Source: Sphingomonadaceae bacterium
Lineage (GTDB): Bacteria; Pseudomonadota; Alphaproteobacteria; Sphingomonadales; Sphingomonadaceae
Direction of reading: 5' to 3'
NCBI GenBank assembly: GCA_025359445.1
Contig: JANYGB010000049.1
Span: 1 to 64,000 of the forward strand
DNA length: 64,000 bases
Both the position numbers and the translations under genes were made by a program. Shown one piece after another: positions 9,172 to 18,001 of this stretch; the stretch's first letter is position 1, and each line of letters begins with the position of its first letter. The notes beneath the pieces are model-generated. The model did not search any database and was not told where the DNA came from. It worked only from the letters and a program-made list of their open reading frames with translations.

Positions 9172-10204
9172 TTGTCCTGCTTTTCCATTACGCCTGACGA
9201 TCGATGCGGCCGCGCTGGCGGATAACTGGCGCGCGCTCGATCGCCTGTCGGGGAGTGCGAGTGCGGCGGCAGCGGTCAAGGCTGATGGTTATGGTCTTGG
9301 CGCGCGGCGGGTTGTGCCGCTGCTGTGGGATGCGGGCTGCCGCACGTTCTATGTAGCGCATTGGGCTGAGGCGGCAGAACTTCTCGATCTGGTGACGCCC
9401 GGCAGCGTTGCGGTGCTGCATGGCCCGCTCTCGGCTGCGGACGCGTCATTCGCCAAATCGTCCGGCCTGCGCCCGGTGATCAACACGCTGGCCCAGGCTC
9501 AGCTATGGCAAGCAGCGGGCGGCGGGCTCTGCGACCTGATGGTCGATACCGGGATTAACCGGCTTGGCCTGGCCATGGGCGAGCTGGCCGATCCGTCGAT
9601 CGCTGGGCTTGAAATTGACACGCTGCATTCTCACCTCGCCTCGGCCGACGAAGCATCGCCGCTTAACGAAACGCAACGGGGGCGCTGGCTCGGGGCTTGC
9701 AACCAGCTTCCACACCGCCGCGCGGCTTTGGCCAACAGTGCCGGGATCGCACTGGGCGAGGGCTACCACGGCCAGCTTACCCGCCCCGGGCTGGCGCTCT
9801 ATGGCGGCGTGCCTTGTTCAACCCTAGCGCCACATATCCGTCAGGTCGCCTTTCCCCAGGTGCAATTGATGCAACGGCGCACTTTGCAAGCCGGCGACAC
9901 GGTCGGCTACAATGCCACCTTCACCGCGAGCGCACCCATGGAAGTTGGCGTTGTCAGCTTGGGTTATGCTGACGGCTATCTGCGCTGCTGGTCTAACCTG
10001 GGGACGATACGCGCCGGCGAGGCAGAGCTTTCGGTGTTGGGCCGCATTTCAATGGACATGACTGTGCTCGACCTAAGCGCAGCTCTCGATCTGGCCGAAG
10101 GGGACTGGGTGACGATCGATTACGCACTGCCTGAAAGCGCGTCCAAAACCGGTCTTTCGCAATACGAACTTCTCACTTCACTGGGCCGCCGGTTCCAGCG
10201 TTGA
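9161..10204 (+). CDS. alr: Alanine racemase
   Basis: This 347-residue fold-type III PLP enzyme interconverts L- and D-alanine for peptidoglycan. The PLP lysine is in AAVKADGYGLG, and the second catalytic Tyr region is VVSLGYADGYLR. The start at 9161 (MPPDCPAFPLRLTID) overlaps the end of the transporter. Upstream in-frame starts would add residues lying inside that gene and are not family-like. A D-alanine-handling carboxypeptidase lies far downstream and is not linked. Confidence 0.95.
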   Translation: MPPDCPAFPLRLTIDAAALADNWRALDRLSGSASAAAAVKADGYGLGARRVVPLLWDAGCRTFYVAHWAEAAELLDLVTPGSVAVLHGPLSAADASFAKSSGLRPVINTLAQAQLWQAAGGGLCDLMVDTGINRLGLAMGELADPSIAGLEIDTLHSHLASADEASPLNETQRGRWLGACNQLPHRRAALANSAGIALGEGYHGQLTRPGLALYGGVPCSTLAPHIRQVAFPQVQLMQRRTLQAGDTVGYNATFTASAPMEVGVVSLGYADGYLRCWSNLGTIRAGEAELSVLGRISMDMTVLDLSAALDLAEGDWVTIDYALPESASKTGLSQYELLTSLGRRFQR

Positions 10205-10250
10205 TGCTGCGCAACATCGATTTGTTGCATTGCCGTTGCTGCAAGTGCTA
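10204..10250. promoter_or_regulatory. Possible PhaR autoregulatory operator region
   Basis: An imperfect palindrome, GATGCTGCGCAACATC (10204-10219), is followed by a TGC/GCA-rich run, TTGCATTGCCGTTGCTGC (10225-10242). It lies 40-90 bases upstream of phaR. PhaR regulators of other alphaproteobacteria bind TGC/GCA-type repeats and repress their own gene. The site is inferred from composition and position only. Confidence 0.35.
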
Positions 10251-10291
10251 ACGCTACGGTACGCGAACCTTTTCACGATCGGACCACCCAG

Positions 10292-10858
10292 ATGAACGAT
10301 GCCACCGGCGAGACGGTCATCATCAAGAAGTACGCTAACCGGCGGCTCTACAACACCAAGAGTTCGAGCTACATCACGCTCGATCATTTGGCCAAGATGA
10401 CGCGTGAAGGCGTGGAATTTAAAGTGCTCGATGCCAAAATCGGGACCGACATCACCCACTCAATCCTGACCCAGATTATCATGGATGAGGAAAGCGCCGG
10501 GGGCGAGCAGATGCTGCCGGTCAACTTCCTGCGCCAGCTCATCGGAATGTATGGCAATTCGATGCAGGGGTTGGTTCCGCATTACCTTGAGGCGTCAATG
10601 GATCACTTTCGTTCAAACCAGAACAAGCTGCGTGACGCTTTCGAAGCCAGTATCGAGGCCAACCCATTGGCCAAGTTGGCACAGCAGAACCTCGCCATGT
10701 TCAAAGCCGCTGCGTCGGCGTTCGTACCAAGTCTTGCCGATGTTAAACCCGCCAGCACCACTACGAATTCGGCCAAGGATCACCCCAATGAACTGGCAGC
10801 CCTGCGCGCGCAAATGGCCGAGATGCAGGCCAAGCTTGACAAGTTGGGCAACACCTAA
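10292..10858 (+). CDS. phaR: Polyhydroxyalkanoate synthesis regulator PhaR
   Basis: The 188-residue protein starts with the PHA accumulation regulator DNA-binding domain (IIKKYANRRLYNTKSSSYIT) followed by the PHB_acc domain (MLPVNFLRQLIGMYGNSMQ). The tail is coiled-coil-like (ALRAQMAEMQAKLDKL). PhaR represses phasin and PHA genes and is released by binding to nascent polyester granules. No phaC or phasin gene is in the window, although one may lie elsewhere in the genome. The stop overlaps the convergent gene by 4 bases. Confidence 0.95.
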   Translation: MNDATGETVIIKKYANRRLYNTKSSSYITLDHLAKMTREGVEFKVLDAKIGTDITHSILTQIIMDEESAGGEQMLPVNFLRQLIGMYGNSMQGLVPHYLEASMDHFRSNQNKLRDAFEASIEANPLAKLAQQNLAMFKAAASAFVPSLADVKPASTTTNSAKDHPNELAALRAQMAEMQAKLDKLGNT

Positions 10859-11427
10859 CGCTTTATCAAGGGAATGCCGGGTGCCTGGAAATGACGGCCA
10901 CGGCCTATTTGCAATTCCTTTGGCGGGATGCCGCTGGGGAACATGCACGGCCCAAGTTTGAGCGTCGCGGCGAGCCGGCAGAACCCGCCACCGAGCTGGA
11001 TCAGATAGCCTTTATGCAGCCCAACCTCGACCGCTTCGAATTCGCTTTGCAAGTTCAGCGTGAACTTGATCGGCTCTGCTGTCAGTCCCCAAGCTGACAA
11101 CGACAGCATCGGAAACAAATCGAGCTCTTGTTCGAATTTGCCGAGCCGGACGAAATTCGGTTGCGCGTCACTTTCTGGCTTTGCCGCTGCCTCCGCCAGT
11201 TCTGGCGCGTCAGCCCAACCTTTGGCAAACGAGCCGAGCACGTCGATCTGCCGAAATTTTTGCCCGATTGCCGCGGCAATCCGCGGCGTTGCCAGCCCCG
11301 CAAGCGCGCGTTTCAAACGCCCGCCACCTTGCTCACCCAGATCCTCGCGCATTTGCTCCGCTGCCGCGTCAAAGCATTCCGGCGGCACCAGTTCATCGAG
11401 TGCCAGATTGTCAAATTCACTGAGCAT
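10855..11427 (-). CDS. Conserved-looking hypothetical protein
   Basis: This 190-residue cytoplasmic-looking protein is not recognised. The first third is acidic and helical (LALDELVPPECFDAAAEQM, then EDLGEQGGGRLKRALAG). The last third is beta-like with two cysteines (FCRLAATLKLGPC). There is no signal peptide or membrane helix. A clear ribosome site (GAGGGGG) lies before ATG 11427 and overlaps the end of the upstream gene, so the pair is translationally close and probably one operon. Function unknown. Confidence 0.7.
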   Translation of the reverse strand: MLSEFDNLALDELVPPECFDAAAEQMREDLGEQGGGRLKRALAGLATPRIAAAIGQKFRQIDVLGSFAKGWADAPELAEAAAKPESDAQPNFVRLGKFEQELDLFPMLSLSAWGLTAEPIKFTLNLQSEFEAVEVGLHKGYLIQLGGGFCRLAATLKLGPCMFPSGIPPKELQIGRGRHFQAPGIPLIKR

Positions 11428-11438
11428 TGCGTTCCCCC

Positions 11439-12140
11439 TCAGTTGGCAGCTGTTATTCGCGGCGTGCTGGGCGCCCCGATTTCGATCTCAACCGCCAATA
11501 GCAAATCTGGCGCGCTCAGCAGCGGATGCGCAGCTGCAATCAGCTTCGGCGCGGCGCTATCGATCCGGCAATCAAGCGTCAACTTTGGCCAGAACCAGCG
11601 GCGCAGGCCATAACCCGCAGCCGCTGCAACTGCGACCAATCCCGCGAGCAAAACCCAAGGGAACGGAGCTGATTGAGGCACGAGTGGCAGCGGGATACCG
11701 GCCTCTGGTGGTGGAGACGCGAGTTCCGGCACAAGCGTAGCGTCACCCGGGCTGACCGGCGGGGCGGCTGGCGGCGGCGCGGCGGTTGGTACCGGACGCG
11801 GCAGCACCGCGGGGCTAGGGATCACTTGGGGAGCCGGCTTTTGCACGGGCGTGATTGCCGGCCTTGGGATGACCTTTGGCGGGTCGGTTCGTGGTACGGC
11901 GGTTGACACGGGTATCGGTGCGGGCGGCTGGCTGGGCGGGGCAGTCGGCGTCACGCGGGGTTTTGGGGTGATCAGACCTTTGATGAAATCGGCAACCTGT
12001 CTGGGATCGATCTTTGGAGGCGGCGCTCTCGTCGGCGTGTCGGTTGGCGGAACACCATTCGTGGTCTGCCCCGCCACAGGCTGCACTGAACCAATGAGCA
12101 TCACCGCCCCGCTGATCAGCCTGAAGCTGCCGTGCTGCAT
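11439..12140 (-). CDS. Proline-rich exported, membrane-anchored protein
   Basis: The 233-residue protein has an N-terminal signal-like segment (LISGAVMLIGSVQPVAG). A proline/alanine-rich stretch of about 120 residues follows with several PxP repeats, then one membrane helix (FPWVLLAGLVAVAAAAGYGL) followed by RRW and a short C-terminal domain. The architecture suggests a periplasmic spacer tied to the inner membrane. The ribosome site is GAGGGG, 8 bases before ATG. It is the first gene of a two-gene unit with the unknown gene at 10855. No family is recognised. Confidence 0.7.
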   Translation of the reverse strand: MQHGSFRLISGAVMLIGSVQPVAGQTTNGVPPTDTPTRAPPPKIDPRQVADFIKGLITPKPRVTPTAPPSQPPAPIPVSTAVPRTDPPKVIPRPAITPVQKPAPQVIPSPAVLPRPVPTAAPPPAAPPVSPGDATLVPELASPPPEAGIPLPLVPQSAPFPWVLLAGLVAVAAAAGYGLRRWFWPKLTLDCRIDSAAPKLIAAAHPLLSAPDLLLAVEIEIGAPSTPRITAAN

Positions 12141-12233
12141 TGATTTTACCCCTCTATCCCGCTCGCATCCTACCAGTCACGCGGCGCAGCACAATCCTTG
12201 CTCCCAATGGCCCCAGCGGCTATCGCGCGGCCC

Positions 12234-13766
12234 ATGAAACATGCACTTTCCGTCACCCGTTCCGAAGACTTTGCCGCCTGGTATCAGGAGGTCATCGCTG
12301 AAGCTGAAATGGCCGAGGAATCGGGGGTGCGCGGGTGCATGGTGATCCGGCCATGGGGTTATGGCATCTGGGAACGGATCCAGCATCTGATGGACGCGCG
12401 GATCAAGGCGGCGGGAGTGGAAAACTGCTACTTCCCGCTGTTTATTCCGCTGAGCTACTTTGCCAAGGAAGCCGAACACGTTGACGGGTTCGCCAAGGAA
12501 ATGGCGGTGGTCACGCATCACCGGCTTATCGCCGACGGCAAGGGCGGCCTGATCCCCGATCCAGATGCGAAACTGGAAGAGCCGCTGATTGTGCGGCCGA
12601 CCTCTGAAACCGTGATCGGACAGGCGATGGCGCGCTGGATCCAGTCGTGGCGCGATCTGCCGCTGCTGACCAACCAATGGGCCAACGTGGTGCGATGGGA
12701 AATGCGCACCCGAATGTTCCTGCGCACCAGCGAATTCCTCTGGCAGGAAGGCCACACCGCGCACGCCAACAAGGCTGACGCAATGGCTGAAACTTTGCGC
12801 GCGCTCGAGATGTACCGCGCTCATGCCGAGGAAGACCTCGCGATCCCGGTAATCGCAGGCGAAAAGCCCGAGAACGAGCGCTTCCCCGGTGCCGCCGCGA
12901 CTTATTCGATCGAGGCGATGATGCAGGACGGCAAGGCGCTGCAGGCGGGGACCTCGCATTATCTGGGCAACGCCTTCGCCGAGGCTGCGGGCATCCGCTA
13001 TCAGGATAAGGAAGGCCAGCAGACGCTGTGCCACACCACCAGCTGGGGGGTTTCAACCCGGCTGATCGGCGGGGTGATCATGGTTCACGGCGACGACGAC
13101 GGGCTACGCGTGCCGCCGCGGATCGCGCCGCATCAGGTCGTAATCCTGCCGATGCTGCGCGAAGACGATGGCGACGCCGCGCTGCTCGCTTACTGCGAAG
13201 AACTGCGCAAAGCGCTGGTCGGCCAGACCGCGCTGGGTGAACCGCTGCGCGTGCTCCTCGATAAACGCGCCGGCAAGGCCACGCAGAAGCGCTGGGGCTG
13301 GGTCAAGAAGGGCGTGCCGCTGATCCTCGAAATTGGCGGCCGCGATGCGGCTGGCGGGCAAGTTTCGGTGCTGCGCCGTGACCGGTTGTACCGGCCTGAC
13401 GGCAAAGTGAATTTCGTCGCCCAAGGCAAGGACGAATTTCTGGGGAATGCCGTTGCGGAGCTGGAAAGCATTCAGAGCGATTTGCATGCCGAAGCCACCG
13501 CGCGGCGCGGCGCCCAGATTGAACGCGGTGTGTCCGACATTGCCGGGCTTGAGCAGTTCTTTGCCGCCAACCAGAAGTACCCGGGCTGGGTCGAGCTTAA
13601 CTGGTCGCGGCCCACTGGTGCGACGCTGGACGGCGTTGTGGCCAAGCTCAAGGCGCTGAAGCTGACCGTGCGCAACACCCCGCTCGGCAGCGGAACGGTT
13701 ACCGGAACCTGCCTGTTTACCGGCGAACCGGCGGTAGAAAGGATCTACGTTGCACGCGCTTACTAA
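12234..13766 (+). CDS. proS: Prolyl-tRNA synthetase
   Basis: This 510-residue class II aminoacyl-tRNA synthetase charges tRNA-Pro. Motif 2 is in NVVRWEMRTRMF, and the ATP/proline site includes RPTSETVI and HTTSWGVSTR. The protein is the shorter eukaryote/archaeon-like form without the large editing insertion of E. coli ProS. ATG 12234 (MKHALSVTRSEDF) is preferred; a TTG 36 bases upstream has no family support. It overlaps the next gene by 17 bases. Confidence 0.96.
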   Translation: MKHALSVTRSEDFAAWYQEVIAEAEMAEESGVRGCMVIRPWGYGIWERIQHLMDARIKAAGVENCYFPLFIPLSYFAKEAEHVDGFAKEMAVVTHHRLIADGKGGLIPDPDAKLEEPLIVRPTSETVIGQAMARWIQSWRDLPLLTNQWANVVRWEMRTRMFLRTSEFLWQEGHTAHANKADAMAETLRALEMYRAHAEEDLAIPVIAGEKPENERFPGAAATYSIEAMMQDGKALQAGTSHYLGNAFAEAAGIRYQDKEGQQTLCHTTSWGVSTRLIGGVIMVHGDDDGLRVPPRIAPHQVVILPMLREDDGDAALLAYCEELRKALVGQTALGEPLRVLLDKRAGKATQKRWGWVKKGVPLILEIGGRDAAGGQVSVLRRDRLYRPDGKVNFVAQGKDEFLGNAVAELESIQSDLHAEATARRGAQIERGVSDIAGLEQFFAANQKYPGWVELNWSRPTGATLDGVVAKLKALKLTVRNTPLGSGTVTGTCLFTGEPAVERIYVARAY

Positions 13767-15081
13767 GGTTGCATCCCTGGCGCTGCTCTTGGCGGCACCG
13801 CTACTCGCCCGCAGCGCTCCGGTAGCCGTTGTCAGCACCACACGGCTGCGTGCCGATGTCACCTCGCTCGTCTCATTTGGTACGCGCCATACCCTGTCGA
13901 GCACCGCCGATCCCAAGCGCGGCATTGGCGCGGCGCGGCGCTGGGCCGAGGGAGAGTTTCGCAAAACCGGCGCTGATTGCGGCGGCTGCCTTAAGATCGT
14001 GCTGCCCGAGAACACCGTCACCGGCGAGCGGATGCCGAGGCCGGTCAAGATCATCGATGTCGTCGCGATCCAGCGCGGCACCGAGCGGCCAAACGAGGTG
14101 GTGATCGTGCAGGGCCACATCGATAGCCGCGTGAGCGACGTCATGAACGCGGCCGCCGATGCGCCGGGCGCGAACGACGATGGTTCTGGCGTCGCGCTCG
14201 TGCTCGAAGCAGCGCGCATTCTTTCCAAGCGCAAATTCCCGACCACGATCGTCTATGCCGTGCTGAGCGGCGAGGAGCAGGGGCTGTTTGGCGGCAAGCT
14301 GCTGGCTGACTATGCCAAGCAGCAGGGCTGGACCGTCAAAGCGGTGCTCAACAACGACATCGTCGGAAATACGCGCGGTTCTGATGGATTGGTCGACGAC
14401 AAGACCGTCCGTGTTTTCTCCGAAGGCCCACGCGCCGATGGCGACGATGCTCTCCGCGCGCAGGCCCGGCGCTTCGGCGGCGAAAACGACAGCCCGAGCC
14501 GCAATCTCTCGCGCTATGTAGCGGGGCTGGCCCCGAGCATTCCGGGCGGGCTCGAAGTGCGCCAGGTTTGGCGCGCTGACCGCATGGGGCGCGGCGGCGA
14601 TCACTTGCCGTTTCAGGACATGGGCGTGCCCGCGATCCGCTTCACCGTCGCGGTCGAGAATTACGATCACCAGCATCAAGACCTGCGCACTGAACAGGGC
14701 GTGGTTTACGGCGACAAGATCGAATTCATGGATTTCGCTTATCTCGCCAAGGTTACTGCATTGAACATCGCGGTGCTCGACCGCATTGCCCGCGCGCCGC
14801 TGCCACCGCCGGTCAGCGTTGAAGCCGCGGTGCAGACCTTCACGCTGGTCAAGTGGACCGCGTCGTCTGGCGCGGCCGGATACAACGTGTGGCAGCGCCG
14901 CACTGACGCGGCGGGATGGACCAAAGTACGGCGCTTTGCTGCAGGCCAAACGCAACTCAAACTCTCCGGTGTGCGCGGCGATGATTGGTTCTTTGGGGTT
15001 AGCGCGCTCGCCGCAGACGGCAGCGAGAGCCCCGTTTCATCGGGCGTACCGGGCGGCGGGTTCTACCGCCCGGTGCAATAG
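13750..15081 (+). CDS. Secreted M28-family zinc aminopeptidase
   Basis: The 443-residue product has a TTG start inside the end of proS and a signal peptide (SLALLLAAPLLARS). The M28 metal site is visible: GHIDS (His, Asp), GANDDGSG (bridging Asp), SGEEQGLFG (catalytic Glu pair), NNDIVGN (Asp) and YDHQHQD (last His). The C-terminal 90 residues form a fibronectin-III-like domain (YNVWQRRTDAAGWTKV). It probably trims peptides in the periplasm or outside the cell. The reading frame is intact, so the non-ATG start is plausible. Confidence 0.9.
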   Translation: MHALTKVASLALLLAAPLLARSAPVAVVSTTRLRADVTSLVSFGTRHTLSSTADPKRGIGAARRWAEGEFRKTGADCGGCLKIVLPENTVTGERMPRPVKIIDVVAIQRGTERPNEVVIVQGHIDSRVSDVMNAAADAPGANDDGSGVALVLEAARILSKRKFPTTIVYAVLSGEEQGLFGGKLLADYAKQQGWTVKAVLNNDIVGNTRGSDGLVDDKTVRVFSEGPRADGDDALRAQARRFGGENDSPSRNLSRYVAGLAPSIPGGLEVRQVWRADRMGRGGDHLPFQDMGVPAIRFTVAVENYDHQHQDLRTEQGVVYGDKIEFMDFAYLAKVTALNIAVLDRIARAPLPPPVSVEAAVQTFTLVKWTASSGAAGYNVWQRRTDAAGWTKVRRFAAGQTQLKLSGVRGDDWFFGVSALAADGSESPVSSGVPGGGFYRPVQ

Positions 15082-15082
15082 G

Positions 15083-17341
15083 ATGCCGCACAAGCCGCTC
15101 CCCAATCCCGGCCTGCCGAGCCGCAAACAAGTGCTCGACTTCATCGCCAACAGCGACGAACCTGCTGGCAAACGCGAGATCGCGCGGGCTTTCGGGCTCA
15201 AGGGGCAGGAAAAGATCCAGCTCAAATCGATGCTCAAGGACATGGCCGAGGAAGGCCTGATCGACGGCAACCGCACCGCGTTCCACCGCATGGGCGGGGT
15301 GCCCAAGGTCACTGTGCTGCGGGTGATCGAGATCGACGAGGGCGAGGCGATTGCCATTCCCGACAGCTGGACTCCCGACGATGCGGTGCCGCCGCCGCGG
15401 CTGCGTTTGCGCGCGTTGAAAGGCCGCGACAGCGCCTTGCGATCGGGCGACCGGGTGCTGGCGCGGACTGAAGAGGCTGGAAACGGCTGGATCGCCCATC
15501 CGATGAAGAAGCTGCCCGCCGCGATCGACCAGACGATGGGCGTGATCGAGATCGACGGCGGCGGCAAGGCGTGGCTCGCCCCGGTCGACAAGCGCGAGCG
15601 CAATTCAATGCCGGTGGCCGATCTGGGCGGGGCCGAGGAAGGCCAGTTGGTGCTGGCCGAGCCGGTCGGGCGCAGTGCCCGCTCGGGGGTCAAAGTCACC
15701 ACCGTGCTGGGCGATCCGCTTGCTCCGCGCGCGTTCAGCCTGATCGCGATCCACAAGCACGGCATCCCATTCGCCTTCGATCCCGATACGATCGACGAGG
15801 CCGAACTGGCGGCCAAGTTGCCGCTCCATGCCGAGAAGCGTGAAGACTTGCGCCACCTGCCGATCGTTGCGATCGATCCCAGCGACGCGCGCGATCACGA
15901 CGATGCGATCTGGGCGGAAGCGGACGGCGTGGGCGGGTTCCGCGCACTGATCGCGATTGCCGACGTCAGCTACTACGTCCGCCCCGGATCTTCGCTCGAT
16001 CGGGACGCGCGCAAACGCGGCAATTCTGTCTATTTCCCCGACCGCGTCGTGCCGATGCTGCCCGAAGTGCTCAGTGCCGATGTTTGCTCGCTCCGCGCTG
16101 GCGAAGACCGCGCGGCGATGGCCTGCCACGTCGAATTCACCGCCGAGGGCAAGGTGACTTCATGGCGGTTCACCCGTGCGGTGGTGCGCATTCATGAAGT
16201 CATCGTTTACGAGGAAGCCCAGCGGCGGATCGATGCGGGCGAGGATGACCCGCAGCTGACCGCGCTATGGGCGGCATGGCGTGCGCTTAATGCAGCGCGC
16301 AACGCACGCGATCCGCTGGCGCTCGACCTGCCCGAACGCCGCGTGATCCTGGACGAGCATGGCAAGATCAAGGAGATTGCGCTGCGCCAGTCGCTCGACG
16401 CGCACAAAGTGGTCGAGGATTTCATGATCACCGCCAACGTCGCCGCTGCCAAGGCGCTCGAAGCCAAGGTCGCGCCGTTGGTGTACCGTATCCACGAACC
16501 GCCGAGCCGCGAGAAGCTGGTCGCGCTCAAGGATTACCTCGCCACGTTCGACAAGCAGTTATCGCTCGGACAGGTGATCACGCCCGGACTATTCAACCGC
16601 ATCCTCAAGAATATCGCGGATGAGTCTGAAAAGGCAGTGATTATGGAAGCGGTATTGCGCAGCCAGACGCAGGCCTTCTATGGCCCGCGCAATGCCGGGC
16701 ACTTTGGCCTCGCGCTCGGTTCCTACGCGCACTTTACCTCCCCGATCCGGCGTTATTCGGATCTGCTCGTTCACCGGGCGTTGGTCGATAGTTACGGGCT
16801 GGAACTGCCCGCACCCAAGGGCAAGCTGCCCGCACACAGCGGTTTGTCCGAACGGGACCGCGCCGACCTGACCCGCGTCTCCGAAGCGATCAGCCAGACC
16901 GAGCGCCGCGCGATGATAGCCGAGCGCGACACGATCGACCGCTATGTCGCCGCGTGGCTTTCGGCGCGGGTTGGCGAGGTGTTCGAATGCCGCGTTACGG
17001 GCGTGCAGCGGTTCGGGCTGTTCGCCACGATCATCGGGCTGGGCGGCGACGGATTGGTGCCGATCTCGGTGTTGGGCGACGAGCGCTTCAATTATGACGA
17101 AAAGGCGCAAGTACTCGAAGGCGAGCGCAGCGGGATCAAATACGGCATGGGCCACCGCATGCGGCTCAAGCTGGCCGAGGCCAATCCGTTGACCGGTGCG
17201 CTCAAGTTCGAGCCTGAGGGCAGCACCGGCAGCCGGATTGAAGCACGCGGCAAGCCATCGCCGCTGCACAGGAAGGGCAATCATCTTGCTGGGAAGCGGG
17301 GCCGGCCGGGCAACATCCGCCACCAGGGCAAGCGTAAATGA
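15083..17341 (+). CDS. rnr: Ribonuclease R
   Basis: This 752-residue RNase II-family 3'-5' exoribonuclease has an N-terminal helix-turn-helix-like segment (SRKQVLDFIANSDEPAGKRE), cold-shock domains, the RNB catalytic domain with the metal-binding aspartates in DPSDARDHDDAIW, an S1 domain (ECRVTGVQRFGLFATI) and a basic tail rich in Lys/Arg/Gly. It degrades structured RNA. ATG 15083 lies one base after the peptidase stop, so the proS-peptidase-rnr run is probably one transcript. Confidence 0.96.
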   Translation: MPHKPLPNPGLPSRKQVLDFIANSDEPAGKREIARAFGLKGQEKIQLKSMLKDMAEEGLIDGNRTAFHRMGGVPKVTVLRVIEIDEGEAIAIPDSWTPDDAVPPPRLRLRALKGRDSALRSGDRVLARTEEAGNGWIAHPMKKLPAAIDQTMGVIEIDGGGKAWLAPVDKRERNSMPVADLGGAEEGQLVLAEPVGRSARSGVKVTTVLGDPLAPRAFSLIAIHKHGIPFAFDPDTIDEAELAAKLPLHAEKREDLRHLPIVAIDPSDARDHDDAIWAEADGVGGFRALIAIADVSYYVRPGSSLDRDARKRGNSVYFPDRVVPMLPEVLSADVCSLRAGEDRAAMACHVEFTAEGKVTSWRFTRAVVRIHEVIVYEEAQRRIDAGEDDPQLTALWAAWRALNAARNARDPLALDLPERRVILDEHGKIKEIALRQSLDAHKVVEDFMITANVAAAKALEAKVAPLVYRIHEPPSREKLVALKDYLATFDKQLSLGQVITPGLFNRILKNIADESEKAVIMEAVLRSQTQAFYGPRNAGHFGLALGSYAHFTSPIRRYSDLLVHRALVDSYGLELPAPKGKLPAHSGLSERDRADLTRVSEAISQTERRAMIAERDTIDRYVAAWLSARVGEVFECRVTGVQRFGLFATIIGLGGDGLVPISVLGDERFNYDEKAQVLEGERSGIKYGMGHRMRLKLAEANPLTGALKFEPEGSTGSRIEARGKPSPLHRKGNHLAGKRGRPGNIRHQGKRK

Positions 17342-17423
17342 CGTCGTCCCGGGCTCGACCCGTGACCGCTGGCCGCATAAATCGGCCTTTCCGGTCAGCG
17401 ATCCCGGATCAAGTCCGGGATAA
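17342..17423. repeat. REP-like long imperfect palindrome
   Basis: The left arm (cgtcgtcccgggctcgaccc, then gtgaccgctgg) pairs imperfectly with the right arm (ccggtcagcgatcccggatc, then aagtccgggataacg). The arms contain the TCCCGG..CCGGGA core common in alphaproteobacterial intergenic palindromes. There is no T-run. It sits between the convergent rnr and usp genes, where such elements are typical. Copy number cannot be judged from this window. Confidence 0.65.
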
Positions 17424-17426
17424 CGA

Positions 17427-17879
17427 TCAGCTAAGTCGTTCGATCTCGTCATCGGTCAACCCGCCGGGAATGACATAGACCGGGCAGGGCAGTTGCCCCG
17501 CCATCCCGGCGAAATGCGTCACCAGTGGCCCCGGCCCCCCGCTGGCTTCCGCGCCCAGAACCAGCGCGGACACTTCGGGATGTTCGGTCAGATAATCCCG
17601 GATTACCGCGACTCCGTCGCCTTGCCTGACTGAAATTGTTGGCGGTTTGCCGCCTTCGCTGAGCAAACTTCCTGCGGCCGAAGTTACCAAAGCTTCGGCA
17701 CGGGCGCGGGCCTCTTCCTCGATTGTTGCCTGGATTCCGCCAAACGCCACGAACGGCTGCGGCGGGACCAGTGCGAGCAGGTGAACCGCGCCGCCAGTAC
17801 GCTGCGCCCGGCGCGATGCGAAGCGCAGCGCCACACTGGCCTCGTCGGTCTCATCCATAATAACTAGATAAACCCGCAT
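17427..17879 (-). CDS. Universal stress protein (UspA family)
   Basis: The product is 150 residues. It begins [18 protein letters not shown], the beta strand and helix that open the Usp fold, and ends [21 protein letters not shown] and [10 protein letters not shown], matching the glycine-rich nucleotide loop region. Usp proteins support survival under stress; the partner is unknown. ATG 17879 is preceded by AAGGGAG and is preferred over a start 48 bases upstream. It is divergent from the E2 gene. Confidence 0.88.
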   Translation of the reverse strand: MRVYLVIMDETDEASVALRFASRRAQRTGGAVHLLALVPPQPFVAFGGIQATIEEEARARAEALVTSAAGSLLSEGGKPPTISVRQGDGVAVIRDYLTEHPEVSALVLGAEASGGPGPLVTHFAGMAGQLPCPVYVIPGGLTDDEIERLS

Positions 17880-18001
17880 CACCGCTCCCTTGCGCCGGGA
17901 TATCTGCCACAAACGTATTCGGTGCAAGCATCTTGCCGTGGATCACTAATTTGGCCAGAGACGTTACGGAAACGAAGACCGTCAGGGGACCGGATACTAC
18001 C

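Noticed and set aside
17342..17423. Rho-independent terminator between rnr and usp
   Set aside because: The palindrome is long and imperfect, contains the TCCCGG core of alphaproteobacterial intergenic repeats, and has no T-run on either side.
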